Made by a program: the position numbers and the translations under genes. A model generated the notes under the pieces. It was not told the DNA's origin. It made no database searches and saw only the letters and a program-made list of their open reading frames with translations. A stretch of 64,000 nucleotides of DNA, taken from positions 434,001 to 498,000 of the forward strand of contig JAUXRX010000007.1 of NCBI GenBank assembly GCA_030681645.1. The letters are read 5' to 3'. The stretch is from Archangium sp. (GTDB taxonomy: Bacteria; Myxococcota; Myxococcia; Myxococcales; Myxococcaceae). Shown piece after piece: positions 39,382 through 49,138 of the stretch (position 1 is its first letter; the number at the start of each line of letters is the position of its first letter).

Positions 39382-39776
39382 GCTACGGGCCGTTCGGGCG
39401 CTACCTCCAGCAGCAACGCGAGCTCCGCGGGCTGTCGCTGGACGAGGTGGCCCGGCAGACGAAGATCTCGCCCACCCTGGTGGCCGCGCTCGAGGCGGGT
39501 CAGAGCGAGCGGTTCCCCGAGCGGATCTTCGTGCTCAACTACATCCGCAGCTACGCGAGCGCGGTCGGGCTCTCACCTGACGACGCGGTCAACCGGTTCC
39601 ACGAGATCCCCGAGTCGCCGAAGGCGGAACACTTCGATCCGAAGGCCCTCGAGGTCGATCGCCAGGCGCGCGCGTCGACGGGCCTGTGGGTGACGATCGC
39701 CGCGGTGGCGGTGGTGGCCCTGCTGCTGGCGATGAACGCGATGTACGACCTCGCGATCCGCTACACCCACCGCTAG
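39378..39776 (+). CDS. RodZ-like helix-turn-helix membrane protein
   Basis: 132 residues from ATG 39378 (ATGA overlap with the Tgl gene). Residues 5-75 are an HTH_25 domain (FGRYLQQQRELRGLSLDEVA ... LVAALEAGQSERFP ... FVLNYIRSYASAVGLSPDD) as in RodZ, and residues 98-122 a single transmembrane helix (LWVTIAAVAVVALLLAMNAM). The periplasmic domain of classical RodZ is absent. It may link the cytoskeleton or DNA to the envelope. Coupled translation with Tgl suggests a shared process. Confidence 0.8.
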   Translation: MSYGPFGRYLQQQRELRGLSLDEVARQTKISPTLVAALEAGQSERFPERIFVLNYIRSYASAVGLSPDDAVNRFHEIPESPKAEHFDPKALEVDRQARASTGLWVTIAAVAVVALLLAMNAMYDLAIRYTHR

Positions 39777-39791
39777 TCAACGCACCTGTCT

Positions 39792-39824
39792 CCCTCTCCC
39801 CGAGGGGGGAGGTCGGGGAGAGGG
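39792..39824 (+). repeat. R1-related hairpin variant before recO
   Basis: CCCTCTCCCC pairs with the GGGGAGAGGG at its right end; the loop differs from the other R1 copies. Its last purine run (ggggagaggg) sits five bases before a possible CTG start of recO, so it may serve as that gene's ribosome site. Confidence 0.6.
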
Positions 39825-39855
39825 CAAACTGGACCGCTTTTCAGACGAAGCACTC

Positions 39856-40563
39856 GTGCTCTCGACCGTCGACTTCGGAGAAGCCGACCGCATCGTCACG
39901 CTCTTCACCCGCGCCCACGGCCGCCTCTCGGCCTTCGCCGCGGGAGCCCGCAAGTCGAAGCGCCGCTTCGCCGGAGCGCTGGAAGCCGGCACGCACCTCA
40001 CCGCCTGGCTCGTCACCGGCAGCGGAGACACCTGCCGCCTCGACAAGGTCGACGTGATCCGCTCCTTCCACCGGCTGCGCGACGATCTCGCCCGCATCGC
40101 CCGTGCGATGTACTGCCTCGAGCTCTGCCGGGAAATCTCCCGCGATCACCAGCCCAACGAGCCGCTCTTCGACGCGCTGGCGCAGTACCTGGGCCTGCTC
40201 GAGGAGAAGAAGGCGGGGCCCACCTCGTTGATCAAGTTCGAGCTCGACGCGCTCCAGTACACGGGCTTCATGCCGCGCTTTTCGCCCTGCGCGCTGTGCG
40301 GCCAGCCCACGGGAGATCGGCCCCGCTTCGATCCCGAGCACGGCGGCGTGGTGTGCGCTTCCTGCAGCCTCCGCGTGCCGTACGGCATCCCCGCGCGGCC
40401 CGAGGTGGTCGACGCGCTCGCGCGGCTGCAGGCGGGTGAACGCACCCCGATGCCCGCCGAGCTGCGCGCGCGCAGCCGTGAGCTGCTCAACCTCTTCATC
40501 GCCCATCACCTGGGGCGAAAGCTCAAGTCGGTCGAGTTCATGGAACAGGTGGGGACGGACTAG
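39856..40563 (+). CDS. recO: DNA repair protein RecO
   Basis: 235 residues from GTG 39856. The OB-fold N terminus (STVDFGEADRIVTLFTRAHG ... GARKSKRRFAGALEAG), the helical middle and a zinc site CALC ... CASC are diagnostic of RecO, which loads RecA with RecR in recombinational repair. From GTG 39856 the usual first beta strand is clipped. In-frame codons back to CTG 39829 would restore LDRFSDEALVLSTVDFGEAD, the normal family beginning, with the R1 variant's ggggagaggg as ribosome site. The true start is therefore uncertain and may be non-canonical. Confidence 0.9.
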   Translation: MLSTVDFGEADRIVTLFTRAHGRLSAFAAGARKSKRRFAGALEAGTHLTAWLVTGSGDTCRLDKVDVIRSFHRLRDDLARIARAMYCLELCREISRDHQPNEPLFDALAQYLGLLEEKKAGPTSLIKFELDALQYTGFMPRFSPCALCGQPTGDRPRFDPEHGGVVCASCSLRVPYGIPARPEVVDALARLQAGERTPMPAELRARSRELLNLFIAHHLGRKLKSVEFMEQVGTD

Positions 40564-40710
40564 ACCGGAGCGAAGCCGTACCAGCGAAGCTGGGCCACGG
40601 AGCCGAAGCGAAGCGGAGGATCCGATGAGGCGTAGCGACCATGAGATGGACCGGAGCGAAGCCGTACCAGCGAAGCGGAGGATCCGATGAGGCGGAGCGA
40701 CCATGAGATG
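40562..40710 (+). repeat. Tandem duplication of the pfkB leader
   Basis: The segment gaccggagcgaagccgtacc ... gaggatccgatgaggcg(g/t)agcgaccatgag is present twice in a row; the first copy has 24 extra bases. Each copy contains a ribosome site (ggagga) and ATG codons. Copy 1's ATG (40625) opens a 21-codon frame that ends in TGA 40688-40690, overlapping copy 2's ATG at 40687. Confidence 0.85.
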
Positions 40711-41661
40711 GACGTCGTTTCGCTGGGTGAAGCGCTGGTCGATTTCCTCCCCAACCGCCGCGGGCAGCGGGTGCGCGAGGTGACGTGTTGGACGCCGTGC
40801 CTCGGGGGCGCGCCGGCGAACGTCGCGGTGGGGCTTTCCCGGCTCGGGGCGAAGTCGGGCCTGGTAGGCGTCACCGGCGAAGACGAGTTCGGCCACTTCC
40901 TGAAAGACGGGCTGCGCAAGGAAGGCGTCGACGTGCGCCACCTGCGCCAGACGGGGGAGGGCAAGACGGGCCTGGGCTTCGTCTCGCTCACCGCGCAGGG
41001 CGAGCGGAGCTTCACCTTCTACCGGACGCGCGCGGCCGAGACCTTCCTCGACGGGCGCGACACCGGCGGCGCGAAGAAGCTGCTGCGCTCGAGCCGCGTG
41101 GTGCACGTGGGGACCAACTCGCTCATTCACGCCCCGGCGCGGACGGCGGTGAGCGACGCGGTGAGGCGGGCCTTCGAGGCGGGGCAGCTCACCTCGACCG
41201 ATCCCAACCTGCGGCTGCACCTGTGGAAGGACCCCTCGGTGCTGCGGCGGCTGCTGGGCGTGCTCTTCAAGCGCTGCGCGGTGGTGAAGCTCTCGGAAGA
41301 GGAGATCGAGTTCGTCACCGGCACCTCAGACGTCGCCTCGGCGCTGAGCTGGCTCGAGCAGCGCGGCGTGCTGGTGGGCATCGTCACGCGGGGCGCGAAG
41401 GGCGCGTCGCTGCGGTTCCGGGGCGAGACGCGGCACGTGCCCGCGCGGCGGGTGAAGGTGATCGACACCACCGGCGCGGGCGACGGCTTCACCGCGGGCT
41501 TCCTTTACGGGCTCACCCGGCTCTACGCGACGCGCGCCGAGCTGGAGGCCGCTGACCTCGACGCGCTCGAAGGCCATGCCCGGTTCGGGTGCCTGGTCGG
41601 CTCGCACGTGGTGACGAAGCTGGGCGCGGTGGCGGGGTTGCCCCGCCGCGGTCAACTCTGA
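40708..41661 (+). CDS. PfkB-family sugar kinase (fructokinase-like)
   Basis: 317 residues. Family motifs: GEALVDFLPN at the N terminus, GGAPANVAVGLSRLGA (sugar and substrate binding), and DTTGAGDGFTAGFLYGL with the catalytic Asp near the C terminus. It phosphorylates a sugar, most likely fructose given the overall resemblance to fructokinases. Start ATG 40708 gives MDVVSLGEALVDF, the usual opening; ATG 40687, seven codons upstream and four bases after ggagga, is equally possible. The leader is a tandem duplication. Confidence 0.92.
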   Translation: MDVVSLGEALVDFLPNRRGQRVREVTCWTPCLGGAPANVAVGLSRLGAKSGLVGVTGEDEFGHFLKDGLRKEGVDVRHLRQTGEGKTGLGFVSLTAQGERSFTFYRTRAAETFLDGRDTGGAKKLLRSSRVVHVGTNSLIHAPARTAVSDAVRRAFEAGQLTSTDPNLRLHLWKDPSVLRRLLGVLFKRCAVVKLSEEEIEFVTGTSDVASALSWLEQRGVLVGIVTRGAKGASLRFRGETRHVPARRVKVIDTTGAGDGFTAGFLYGLTRLYATRAELEAADLDALEGHARFGCLVGSHVVTKLGAVAGLPRRGQL

Positions 41662-41672
41662 GTCAGTTCAGC

Positions 41673-41700
41673 CGTTCATCCCGAGCGGAGTCGAGGGACG
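41673..41700 (+). repeat. Dispersed repeat R2, copy 3
   Basis: cgttcatcccgagcggagtc followed by gagggacg; two base changes from the copies inside coding sequences. It fills most of the 40-base gap between convergent genes. Confidence 0.75.
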
Positions 41701-41701
41701 C

Positions 41702-42964
41702 TCAGAAGTTGAACGTCGCCGTGACCTGGAAGCGGAAGATGAACTGCTGCTCGATGCGGAACCGTCGGCCCACGCGGTCGATCCGGTAGTCGTAGTTCGG
41801 GTTGATCTCCTCGGGGTTGCTCGACACGTCGACCGTGCCGTTGCCCGTGAGGTCCTTGCCGATGTTCTCGTTGGTGAGGAAGTGCTCGGAGTTGTAGGCG
41901 AACGACACGTACGAGCGGAGGATGACGAACTCCGCCGCCTGACCCACGAAGCCGAACTGCGCGCCGGCCTGCCCATAGTCCCCCGTGTAGAGCAGCTTGC
42001 CGAACAGGTCGGACATCTCGTTGTAGTAGCGGCCCTCGGAGAAGTAGTTCACGAAGCCGCGGAAATCGAAGGCCACGCGCTGGTGCCGGTCTTCACGCTC
42101 GAAGGCGGTGATCTCCACGCCGAAGATCGAGCCGCCGGTGTGCACGGGGCGAATGCCCGTCTCTTCGCGCGTCCACGGGCCGGTGCCGCAGTTCTCGGGG
42201 TGGCTCTGGCGGGTGTCCGACTTGTCGTCGCAGTTCGAATACGCGCCGGGGCCGCGCCACGCGAGCGTGTAGTGCAGCTCGAAGTAGGGCTCGACGTACT
42301 TGCTGATGCGCTTGCTCACCGCGGTGCTGAACGCGTAGCGGTGCAGCTTGTCGCCGATGTTCCCGCGGTTCGCGTTGCTCGTGTAGACGGTGGGGTTGAG
42401 CAGGGCAGAGGTGGGCGCGGTGTAGTCGAAGCGCAGCGACCAGGTGGGCTTGCTCGGGTCCTTCTTCTGCACGAACGGGTTCCAGGCGAGGCCGAAGGTG
42501 AAGTCGCCCAGGCCCGAGCGGTAGCTGCTGTTGGGCGGATCGAAGAGGTGACCGTCGCCGCTGCCGGGGTTCGCGCAGGGCGTGCCCTGGGGGTCGAGCG
42601 CGCAGTTGCGGAGGATGGTGCTGTTCGTCTCGTTGGTCCCGCCTGCGTAGAACCAGTTGCGGTCCTGCTGGAAGACGATGGGCACGCCGATGTGGAGCTC
42701 GAGGTCCTTGTAGATGCCGAGGTTCACGTCGATGGCGAGCTTCGACTCGTACTTCTGGTAGCGCAGCTCGGTGACGTCCTGCAGCTCGCCGAGCTGGTAC
42801 CACTCACGCGTGATCGTGCCGCGGTCGGCGGTGCGATCGAAGGTGAAGTCGAGGAACATGCCGAACGGGTCCTTCTCTTCGAAGGACGACGCGACGCGCG
42901 TGATCTCCGCGGCGGAGGCTGAGGTGCCGAGGATGACGGCAAGGAGAAAGCCGAGGCGCTTCAT
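41702..42964 (-). CDS. Predicted outer-membrane beta-barrel protein
   Basis: 420 residues from ATG 42964. Signal peptide MKRLGFLLAVILGTSASAAE. The mature protein is a series of alternating beta strands with many aromatics (FGMFLDFTFDRTADRG; WSLRFDYTAPTSALLNP; YAFSTAVSKRISKYVEPYF; FRIEQQFIFRFQVTATFNF) and a terminal Phe, the classic outer-membrane signature. Two pairs of cysteines lie in loops. Function unknown. It is followed on the same strand, upstream, by an M23 peptidase gene. Confidence 0.8.
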   Translation of the reverse strand: MKRLGFLLAVILGTSASAAEITRVASSFEEKDPFGMFLDFTFDRTADRGTITREWYQLGELQDVTELRYQKYESKLAIDVNLGIYKDLELHIGVPIVFQQDRNWFYAGGTNETNSTILRNCALDPQGTPCANPGSGDGHLFDPPNSSYRSGLGDFTFGLAWNPFVQKKDPSKPTWSLRFDYTAPTSALLNPTVYTSNANRGNIGDKLHRYAFSTAVSKRISKYVEPYFELHYTLAWRGPGAYSNCDDKSDTRQSHPENCGTGPWTREETGIRPVHTGGSIFGVEITAFEREDRHQRVAFDFRGFVNYFSEGRYYNEMSDLFGKLLYTGDYGQAGAQFGFVGQAAEFVILRSYVSFAYNSEHFLTNENIGKDLTGNGTVDVSSNPEEINPNYDYRIDRVGRRFRIEQQFIFRFQVTATFNF

Positions 42965-43015
42965 CGGGTTCGAACGGTAGGTCGAAGGGGGCCGCAAAGC
43001 CAGTTCCGTGGCCAC

Positions 43016-44101
43016 TCAGCCCCCGGCGGCGAGCTCAGCGGAGGGGGGAATGAGGGCTTTGAGCTCGGTCATGCGCTTCTCGAAGCCGGCGCGCTCAGCG
43101 GCCGGCAGGCTCACCCGGGTGGTCTTGTGCGAGGTGAAGGGGTCGATGACCTTGTCGCCGGTCATGAGCTGGTAATGGAGGTGCGGGGCGAAGCTGCGGC
43201 CGGTGTTGCCCGACTTCGCGATCACCTCGCCACGCTTCACGCGCTGGCCGCCGACGAGCGACTTCGGCACCTCGGACAGGTGGAGGAAGAGGGCGGTGCG
43301 GCCCTGCCCGCCGGACTCCTGCAGCTCGACCGAGTTGCCGTTGCCGCGGAAGTTCCAGTTCTTGCGCGTCACCACGCCGTCGAAGGTGGCGCGCACGGGC
43401 GTGCCCACGGCGGTCTTGAAGTCGACGCCCTTGTGCTTGCGGCCGTCGCGCAGCAGCGAGGTGATCTGCTCGTACGACTCGAGGGGGCTGTTGACGAGGC
43501 GTTCTTCCAGCTCGCTGGCGTCGCCCTGGTAGTAGCGGGCGAAGCTCTCGCTGGACGGCTTGAAGCGGTAGGTCTCGAAGGTGCGCCCCTGCTTCTGGCT
43601 CTCGAAGCGAACGGCGTGCACGAGGGGTTCCTGGCCGTCGCGGGTCTCGTACACCACCGACAGGGTGTCGCCCTTCACCAGGTCCTGCGGCACGCGCACC
43701 CACCAGACCAGCGAGCGGTTGACCACCTGGGTCAGCGGGGTGCCGACCTCCTTGCCTTCCGAGGCGACGATGGCCGACTCGAGCGGGCCGCGGATCTGCA
43801 CCTTGAAGGCCTTGAGGCCGGACTTCTCAGGGGCCGGCGCCAGTGCGGGAACAGGCGCGGCGGCGACGGGCGCGGGTGCGGGTGCGGCACCGGGTTGCGG
43901 CGCAGGAACCTCGCCCGCCTGAGGGGCGACGGCCGCGGGTGTGGCTTCTGCGACTGGAGCCGGCGGCGGCGTGGCGTCGTCGGGGCGGTTCTTCAGCCAG
44001 AAGAGGCCCCCGGTGAGGAGACCGACGACGACGGCCGTGATGGCGACTGGGACGACGGGGCTCTGCTTGGGCGGCTCACCCAGCGTGGGCATCTCGGGCA
44101 T
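43016..44101 (-). CDS. M23-family peptidoglycan endopeptidase
   Basis: 361 residues from ATG 44101. One N-terminal membrane helix (VPVAITAVVVGLLTGGLFWL), an Ala/Pro-rich spanning segment (about residues 40-90), an OapA/Csd3-like domain, then the M23 domain with zinc motifs HKGVDFKTA (HxxxD) and HLHYQL. Such MepM-like enzymes cut peptide cross-links for cell growth. It is inner-membrane anchored with the catalytic part in the periplasm. 51 bases separate it from the outer-membrane barrel gene downstream. Confidence 0.88.
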   Translation of the reverse strand: MPEMPTLGEPPKQSPVVPVAITAVVVGLLTGGLFWLKNRPDDATPPPAPVAEATPAAVAPQAGEVPAPQPGAAPAPAPVAAAPVPALAPAPEKSGLKAFKVQIRGPLESAIVASEGKEVGTPLTQVVNRSLVWWVRVPQDLVKGDTLSVVYETRDGQEPLVHAVRFESQKQGRTFETYRFKPSSESFARYYQGDASELEERLVNSPLESYEQITSLLRDGRKHKGVDFKTAVGTPVRATFDGVVTRKNWNFRGNGNSVELQESGGQGRTALFLHLSEVPKSLVGGQRVKRGEVIAKSGNTGRSFAPHLHYQLMTGDKVIDPFTSHKTTRVSLPAAERAGFEKRMTELKALIPPSAELAAGG

Positions 44102-44129
44102 TGAACGGCTCCTGAGTCGGAAGGCTTCT

Positions 44130-44895
44130 TCACCCTACCGACGTGACTGATCCTTGCGAGTTTTCTGCCACAGCGTTGTAGCGCACCCGCTCATCTGGGG
44201 CGGAGTCGGGGGACTCCACTGAAAGGGCGAGCAGGGCGGTTGCCTGGGCGTGGGGATCTTCGGTCGCGGGCGCGCGCTGCAGCAGGTCGAGCGCGGCACT
44301 GGCGTCGCGGCGCAGGAAGCGAAGGCAGAAGGCGACCTCGCCGGCGAGATCGGCGTTGGGGTTCTGTTCGAGCCAGGGGATCAGCGCCGTCAGCGCGTCA
44401 CCCCAGGCCTGGGCGTCGGGATGGGTGAGGGGGCGCGCGAAGTAGTCGGACCCGAGCATCACCAGGTGCGTCACCCAGTACGCGTCGTGCAGCCGCGAGC
44501 CGTGCATGAAGGGCCGCGGTCCGACGTCGACGCGGACATCGAGGCCACACCGGGCGGCCTGCTCCCCGATGAGCCACGCGTAGATCAGCTGGTCGTCCTC
44601 GGCGAGCGCCCGGAGCGCCCGGCGGAGCGCGTCGCCATCGGGTGGCGGGTGCGGCAGCCCCTTGAGGTGCCGGCAGTACCAGGCGTCGACGCCGGCCTGG
44701 AGGCGATCGGCATCACCGCTGAAGTCGTAGGCGACGGCCTGACACTGCTCCAGCGCTTCCCGCTGCAGGGCCCCCAGGCCGAGCTGCTCGAAGAGCCGCG
44801 GCGCCAGGTGCTCGAGCATGTGCAGCGTCAGCGCCAGCAGCGGCCAGTCTCCGTCTCCCTGCGAAGCGGGGAGAGGGCCGGGGCGAGGGGCCGAT

Positions 44896-44906
<11 letters not shown>
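44130..44906 (-). CDS. Protein of unknown function, N terminus encoded by repeat R1
   Basis: 258 residues if translation begins at TTG 44906, which lies seven bases after GAGGAG and overlaps the stop of the NtrC-type gene. Residues 5-17 (SAPRPGPLPASQG) are then the translation of a copy of hairpin repeat R1. The first ATG (44819, MLEHLAPRLFEQL) would avoid the repeat but has no ribosome site. The body is helical and soluble (VDAWYCRHLKGLPHPPPDGD; HDAYWVTHLVMLGSDYFARP; LAGEVAFCLRFLRRDASAAL). No family recognised. Possibly cotranscribed with the upstream regulator. Confidence 0.6.
44852..44890 (+). repeat. Dispersed hairpin repeat R1, copy 2
   Basis: tctccctgcgaagcggggag followed by agggccggggcgagggg; same orientation as the other copies. 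It lies at the junction of two overlapping minus-strand genes and falls inside the predicted 5' coding part of the downstream one. Confidence 0.85.
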
Positions 44907-46290
<1,384 letters not shown>

Positions 46291-46425
46291 GCGGTTGGTT
46301 TGGCGTGAGCGGAGGTGCGGGTCAAGCGTCGCCGCCCGTGGTTTGGTGGGGCGAGCCCATTTCGCGGCGCGGTTCCGCTGGCCCGAAGTCGACTCGGCAC
46401 GGCGCTCGCTTACAGTGCCCGGGCC

Positions 46426-48066
46426 GTGAGTCCCCCGCCGCAACGCAGTGGTCGAAGTGCCGCACTCGTGGCTGCGGGGATCCTCTTGTCGCGGCTGGTG
46501 GGCCTCGTGCGGCAGAAGTTGTTCGCGCACTTCCTGGGGAACGGGCTGGAAGCGGCGGCGTTCGCGGCGGCGACGCGCATTCCGAACGTGCTGCAGAACC
46601 TGCTGGGGGAAGGCGTGCTCTCGGCGTCGTTCATTCCGGTCTACGCGGGGCTGCGGGCGAAGAAGGAAGACGAAGAAGCGCGGAAGGTGGCGGGGGCGGT
46701 GTTCGGGCTGCTCTCGTTGCTGGTGGGGGTGATGGTGGGGCTGGGGGTGTTGGCGGCGCCGCTGCTCGTCGACGTGATCGCGCCGGGCTACGAGGGCGCG
46801 TCGCGGGAGCTGACGATTCGGCTGGTGCGGTTGATCTTTCCCGGCACGGGCGTGCTGGTGCTCAGCGCGTGGTGCCTGGGCATCCTCAACAGCCACAAGA
46901 AGTTCTTCCTCTCGTACGCGGCGCCGGTGGTGTGGAACGGCTGCATCATCGCGGCCTTGATCCTCGCGAGGGGTGAGACGCAGGACGTCCTGGTCACATG
47001 GGCCGCGTGGGGAACGGTGGCGGGCAGCGTGGCGCAGTTCGTGGTGCAGCTGCCGAACGTGCTCGGGCTGCTCGGAGGCTTCTCGCCGAAGCCGTCGCTG
47101 TCGAGGCCCTCGGTGCGGCAGGTGGTGTCGGGCTTTCTGCCCGCCGTGATGGCGCGCGGGGTGGTGCAGGTGAGCAGCTGGGTCGACATGGCGTATGCGT
47201 CGATGATCTCCGAGCGGGCGGTGTCGGCGTTGACGTACGCACAGACGATCGCGCTGTTGCCGGTGAGCCTGTTCGGCATGGCGATCTCGGCGGCCGAGCT
47301 GCCTGAGATGTCGGCCGACGCGATGAAGTCGAAGGAGGAGCGGACGAAGGCGATCGCCGAGCGGCTCGGTGCGGGCCTGGAGCGAATGGCGTTCTTCGTG
47401 GTGCCGTCGGCGGTGGCGTTCCTGCTGCTGGGCGATCTGATCGCGGCGGCGCTGCTCGAGTCGGGCAAGTTCACCGCGGCTGATTCGCGGTTCACCTGGT
47501 ACCTGCTCATCGGCTCGGGCGTGGCGCTGTCGGCGCAGACGTCGGGGCGGCTGTATTCGTCGGCGTTCTACGCGCTCAAGGACACGCGGCGGCCGCTCAA
47601 GTTCGCGGCGATCCGGGTGAGCCTGGGGATCGCGCTGGGCTACTACGCGGTGCGGATCCTGCCGGGGCAGCTGGGGTTGCCGGAGCACCTGGGGGCGGTG
47701 TTCATCACGATCACGACCGGTGTGACGGCGTGGCTCGAGATGTCGTTGCTGCGGCGCGCGCTGCGCCGGGAGCTGGGGGAACTGCCCTCGACCGGGCGGC
47801 AGCTGGCGAAGGTGTGGCCGGCGGCGATCGGGGCCGGTCTCGTCGCGCTGGGCGTGAAGGTATGGCTCGGGGCGAAGTTCGGGGTGGTCGCGGCGACGTC
47901 GACGGAGTGGGGTGGTGCGCTCTTGGCGCCGCCTGAGCTGCCGCGCATTCCGATGAGCCTGGGGCTGCTCGGGCTGTACTGCGCGCTCTACGGGATCGGC
48001 TGCATCGTGCTGAAGGTGCCGCAGGCGAGCGCGATCGTGCGGCGCGTGGTTCGGCGCAAGGGCTGA
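46426..48066 (+). CDS. murJ: Lipid II flippase MurJ (MviN family)
   Basis: 546 residues from GTG 46426. About 14 hydrophobic segments; the conserved opening ILLSRLVGLVRQKLFAHFLG, the central-cavity stretch RIPNVLQNLLGEGVLSASFIP and the later AYASMISERAVSALTYAQTI and LFGMAISAAELPEMS are typical of MurJ, which moves the peptidoglycan precursor lipid II across the inner membrane. Longer in-frame starts upstream give an Arg-rich, non-conserved extension and were rejected. It ends at intergenic element C. Confidence 0.94.
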   Translation: MSPPPQRSGRSAALVAAGILLSRLVGLVRQKLFAHFLGNGLEAAAFAAATRIPNVLQNLLGEGVLSASFIPVYAGLRAKKEDEEARKVAGAVFGLLSLLVGVMVGLGVLAAPLLVDVIAPGYEGASRELTIRLVRLIFPGTGVLVLSAWCLGILNSHKKFFLSYAAPVVWNGCIIAALILARGETQDVLVTWAAWGTVAGSVAQFVVQLPNVLGLLGGFSPKPSLSRPSVRQVVSGFLPAVMARGVVQVSSWVDMAYASMISERAVSALTYAQTIALLPVSLFGMAISAAELPEMSADAMKSKEERTKAIAERLGAGLERMAFFVVPSAVAFLLLGDLIAAALLESGKFTAADSRFTWYLLIGSGVALSAQTSGRLYSSAFYALKDTRRPLKFAAIRVSLGIALGYYAVRILPGQLGLPEHLGAVFITITTGVTAWLEMSLLRRALRRELGELPSTGRQLAKVWPAAIGAGLVALGVKVWLGAKFGVVAATSTEWGGALLAPPELPRIPMSLGLLGLYCALYGIGCIVLKVPQASAIVRRVVRRKG

Positions 48067-48163
48067 GCGGAGCTCAGCTGGGCCAGCGCGCAGAGGTCGC
48101 CGGACAGCTCGGAGACCTCTGCTGTTTTCGCAAGGAAGAAGTCGGTGAGGAGGTCTCTACTGC

Positions 48164-48424
48164 ATCGAGGGGCGTGCTGAGCGATGGGCTTCGGTCGTGC
48201 TCGTCGCGCGCTTGCCCCTCTGCTTCTGGCAAGGACGCTCATGTGACGCAGTGGGAGAGGCGTTTGCCACGACGCTTCGCGTCCCGAGGTGAGCCCAGCC
48301 CGGTCCCCTTTTTCGAGCGCGTAATGGACCATTACCGCGCGGTAATGGTCCATTACGCGCCCGGGAGAGCGACTGGCCCCCCCCGCCGTCACATGAGGAT
48401 CCTCGCACGCAATCGAGGGGCAAG
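48164..48424. repeat. Intergenic element C: perfect 44-base palindrome inside inverted repeats
   Basis: The 397-base gap 48067-48463 between convergent genes has no credible gene. At 48317-48360 lies a perfect 44-base palindrome centred on ccgcgcgg; each half contains taatgg-a-ccatta, itself an odd palindrome. Around it, 48211-48248 and 48387-48424 are imperfect inverted repeats (29 of 38 bases; both outer 10 and inner 11 bases exact: cttgcccctc and ctcatgtgacg). The left flank 48198-48238 matches element B 17868-17908 at 37 of 41 bases. Outside these, 48067-48160 holds another short hairpin (gagacctc/gaggtctc) but nothing else recognised. Confidence 0.75.
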
Positions 48425-48463
48425 TGCGGGGATGGGCACGGCCTCGCGGCTGACTTCGTGATC

Positions 48464-48979
48464 TCACGCCACGTCGCCCTCGGATGGCAGCTCCACCTCT
48501 CCGGAGTCTGCCCACTCGGGGACCTCATCCTCCGGCACCTCGATGAGCCCCGGGCTCCACGTGGTCGGCTGAGCCTGGCTCCGCGCCATGCGGGTGATCA
48601 GCCCCTCCAGTGCGTTGATCAACGCAGGAGTGACACCACAGCTCGCGAGCATGTCTTCCTGGACTTGAAAACCAGTCGCAAGCTCCGCCCAGAGCGAGGC
48701 GCCACGGTTCGTCAGTCCCCACCCGACCGATCGGCCCCGATAGCTCCCGGCGTATTTCTCCGCGAGACCTCGTTGCTCGAGCCGTTCGAGCGAAGCCTGG
48801 ATGTTCTGCCGCTTCCGGCCCACGCGGTGCGCGAGGAGGCTCCCCGAGATCCCCGGCTTCTGCTCCATCCACGCCAGCACCAGCAGATCGTGCGGCGTCA
48901 GTTTCCTCGCCCGCGTGACCGTAACCAGCTTCTGATCCAGCACCGCCGCCAACTGCCTCAACACCAACATCGTCTTCAT
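48464..48979 (-). CDS. MarR-family transcriptional regulator
   Basis: 171 residues from ATG 48979. Helical start (MLVLRQLAAVLDQKLVTVTR), then a winged helix-turn-helix: LTPHDLLVLAWMEQKPGISG, LLAHRVGRKRQNIQASLERL, EQRGLAEKYAGSYRGRSVGWGLT. Ligand unknown; MarR proteins usually repress neighbouring efflux or stress genes as dimers. The C-terminal 30 residues are acidic and not part of the family core. A ribosome site (aaaggggaaaggagcg) precedes the start. No divergent partner lies directly upstream within 150 bases. Confidence 0.85.
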   Translation of the reverse strand: MKTMLVLRQLAAVLDQKLVTVTRARKLTPHDLLVLAWMEQKPGISGSLLAHRVGRKRQNIQASLERLEQRGLAEKYAGSYRGRSVGWGLTNRGASLWAELATGFQVQEDMLASCGVTPALINALEGLITRMARSQAQPTTWSPGLIEVPEDEVPEWADSGEVELPSEGDVA

Positions 48980-49138
48980 CCCACGCTCCTTTCCCCTTTT
49001 GTGTTCACCGCCCCATGGTCATCCCATGCGGGACCGACATTTCTGACGGCCCACCTGGAGCACGATCGCGTCCTCGCCCGAAGCTCGAGAGGCCAGCACG
49101 CGACGAGCACCGGGCAGATCCAGCCAGCCCACGTCCCC

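Noticed and set aside
46315..46425. Longer MurJ N terminus from 46315
   Set aside because: The added residues are Arg-rich and unlike the family; GTG 46426 gives the usual opening.
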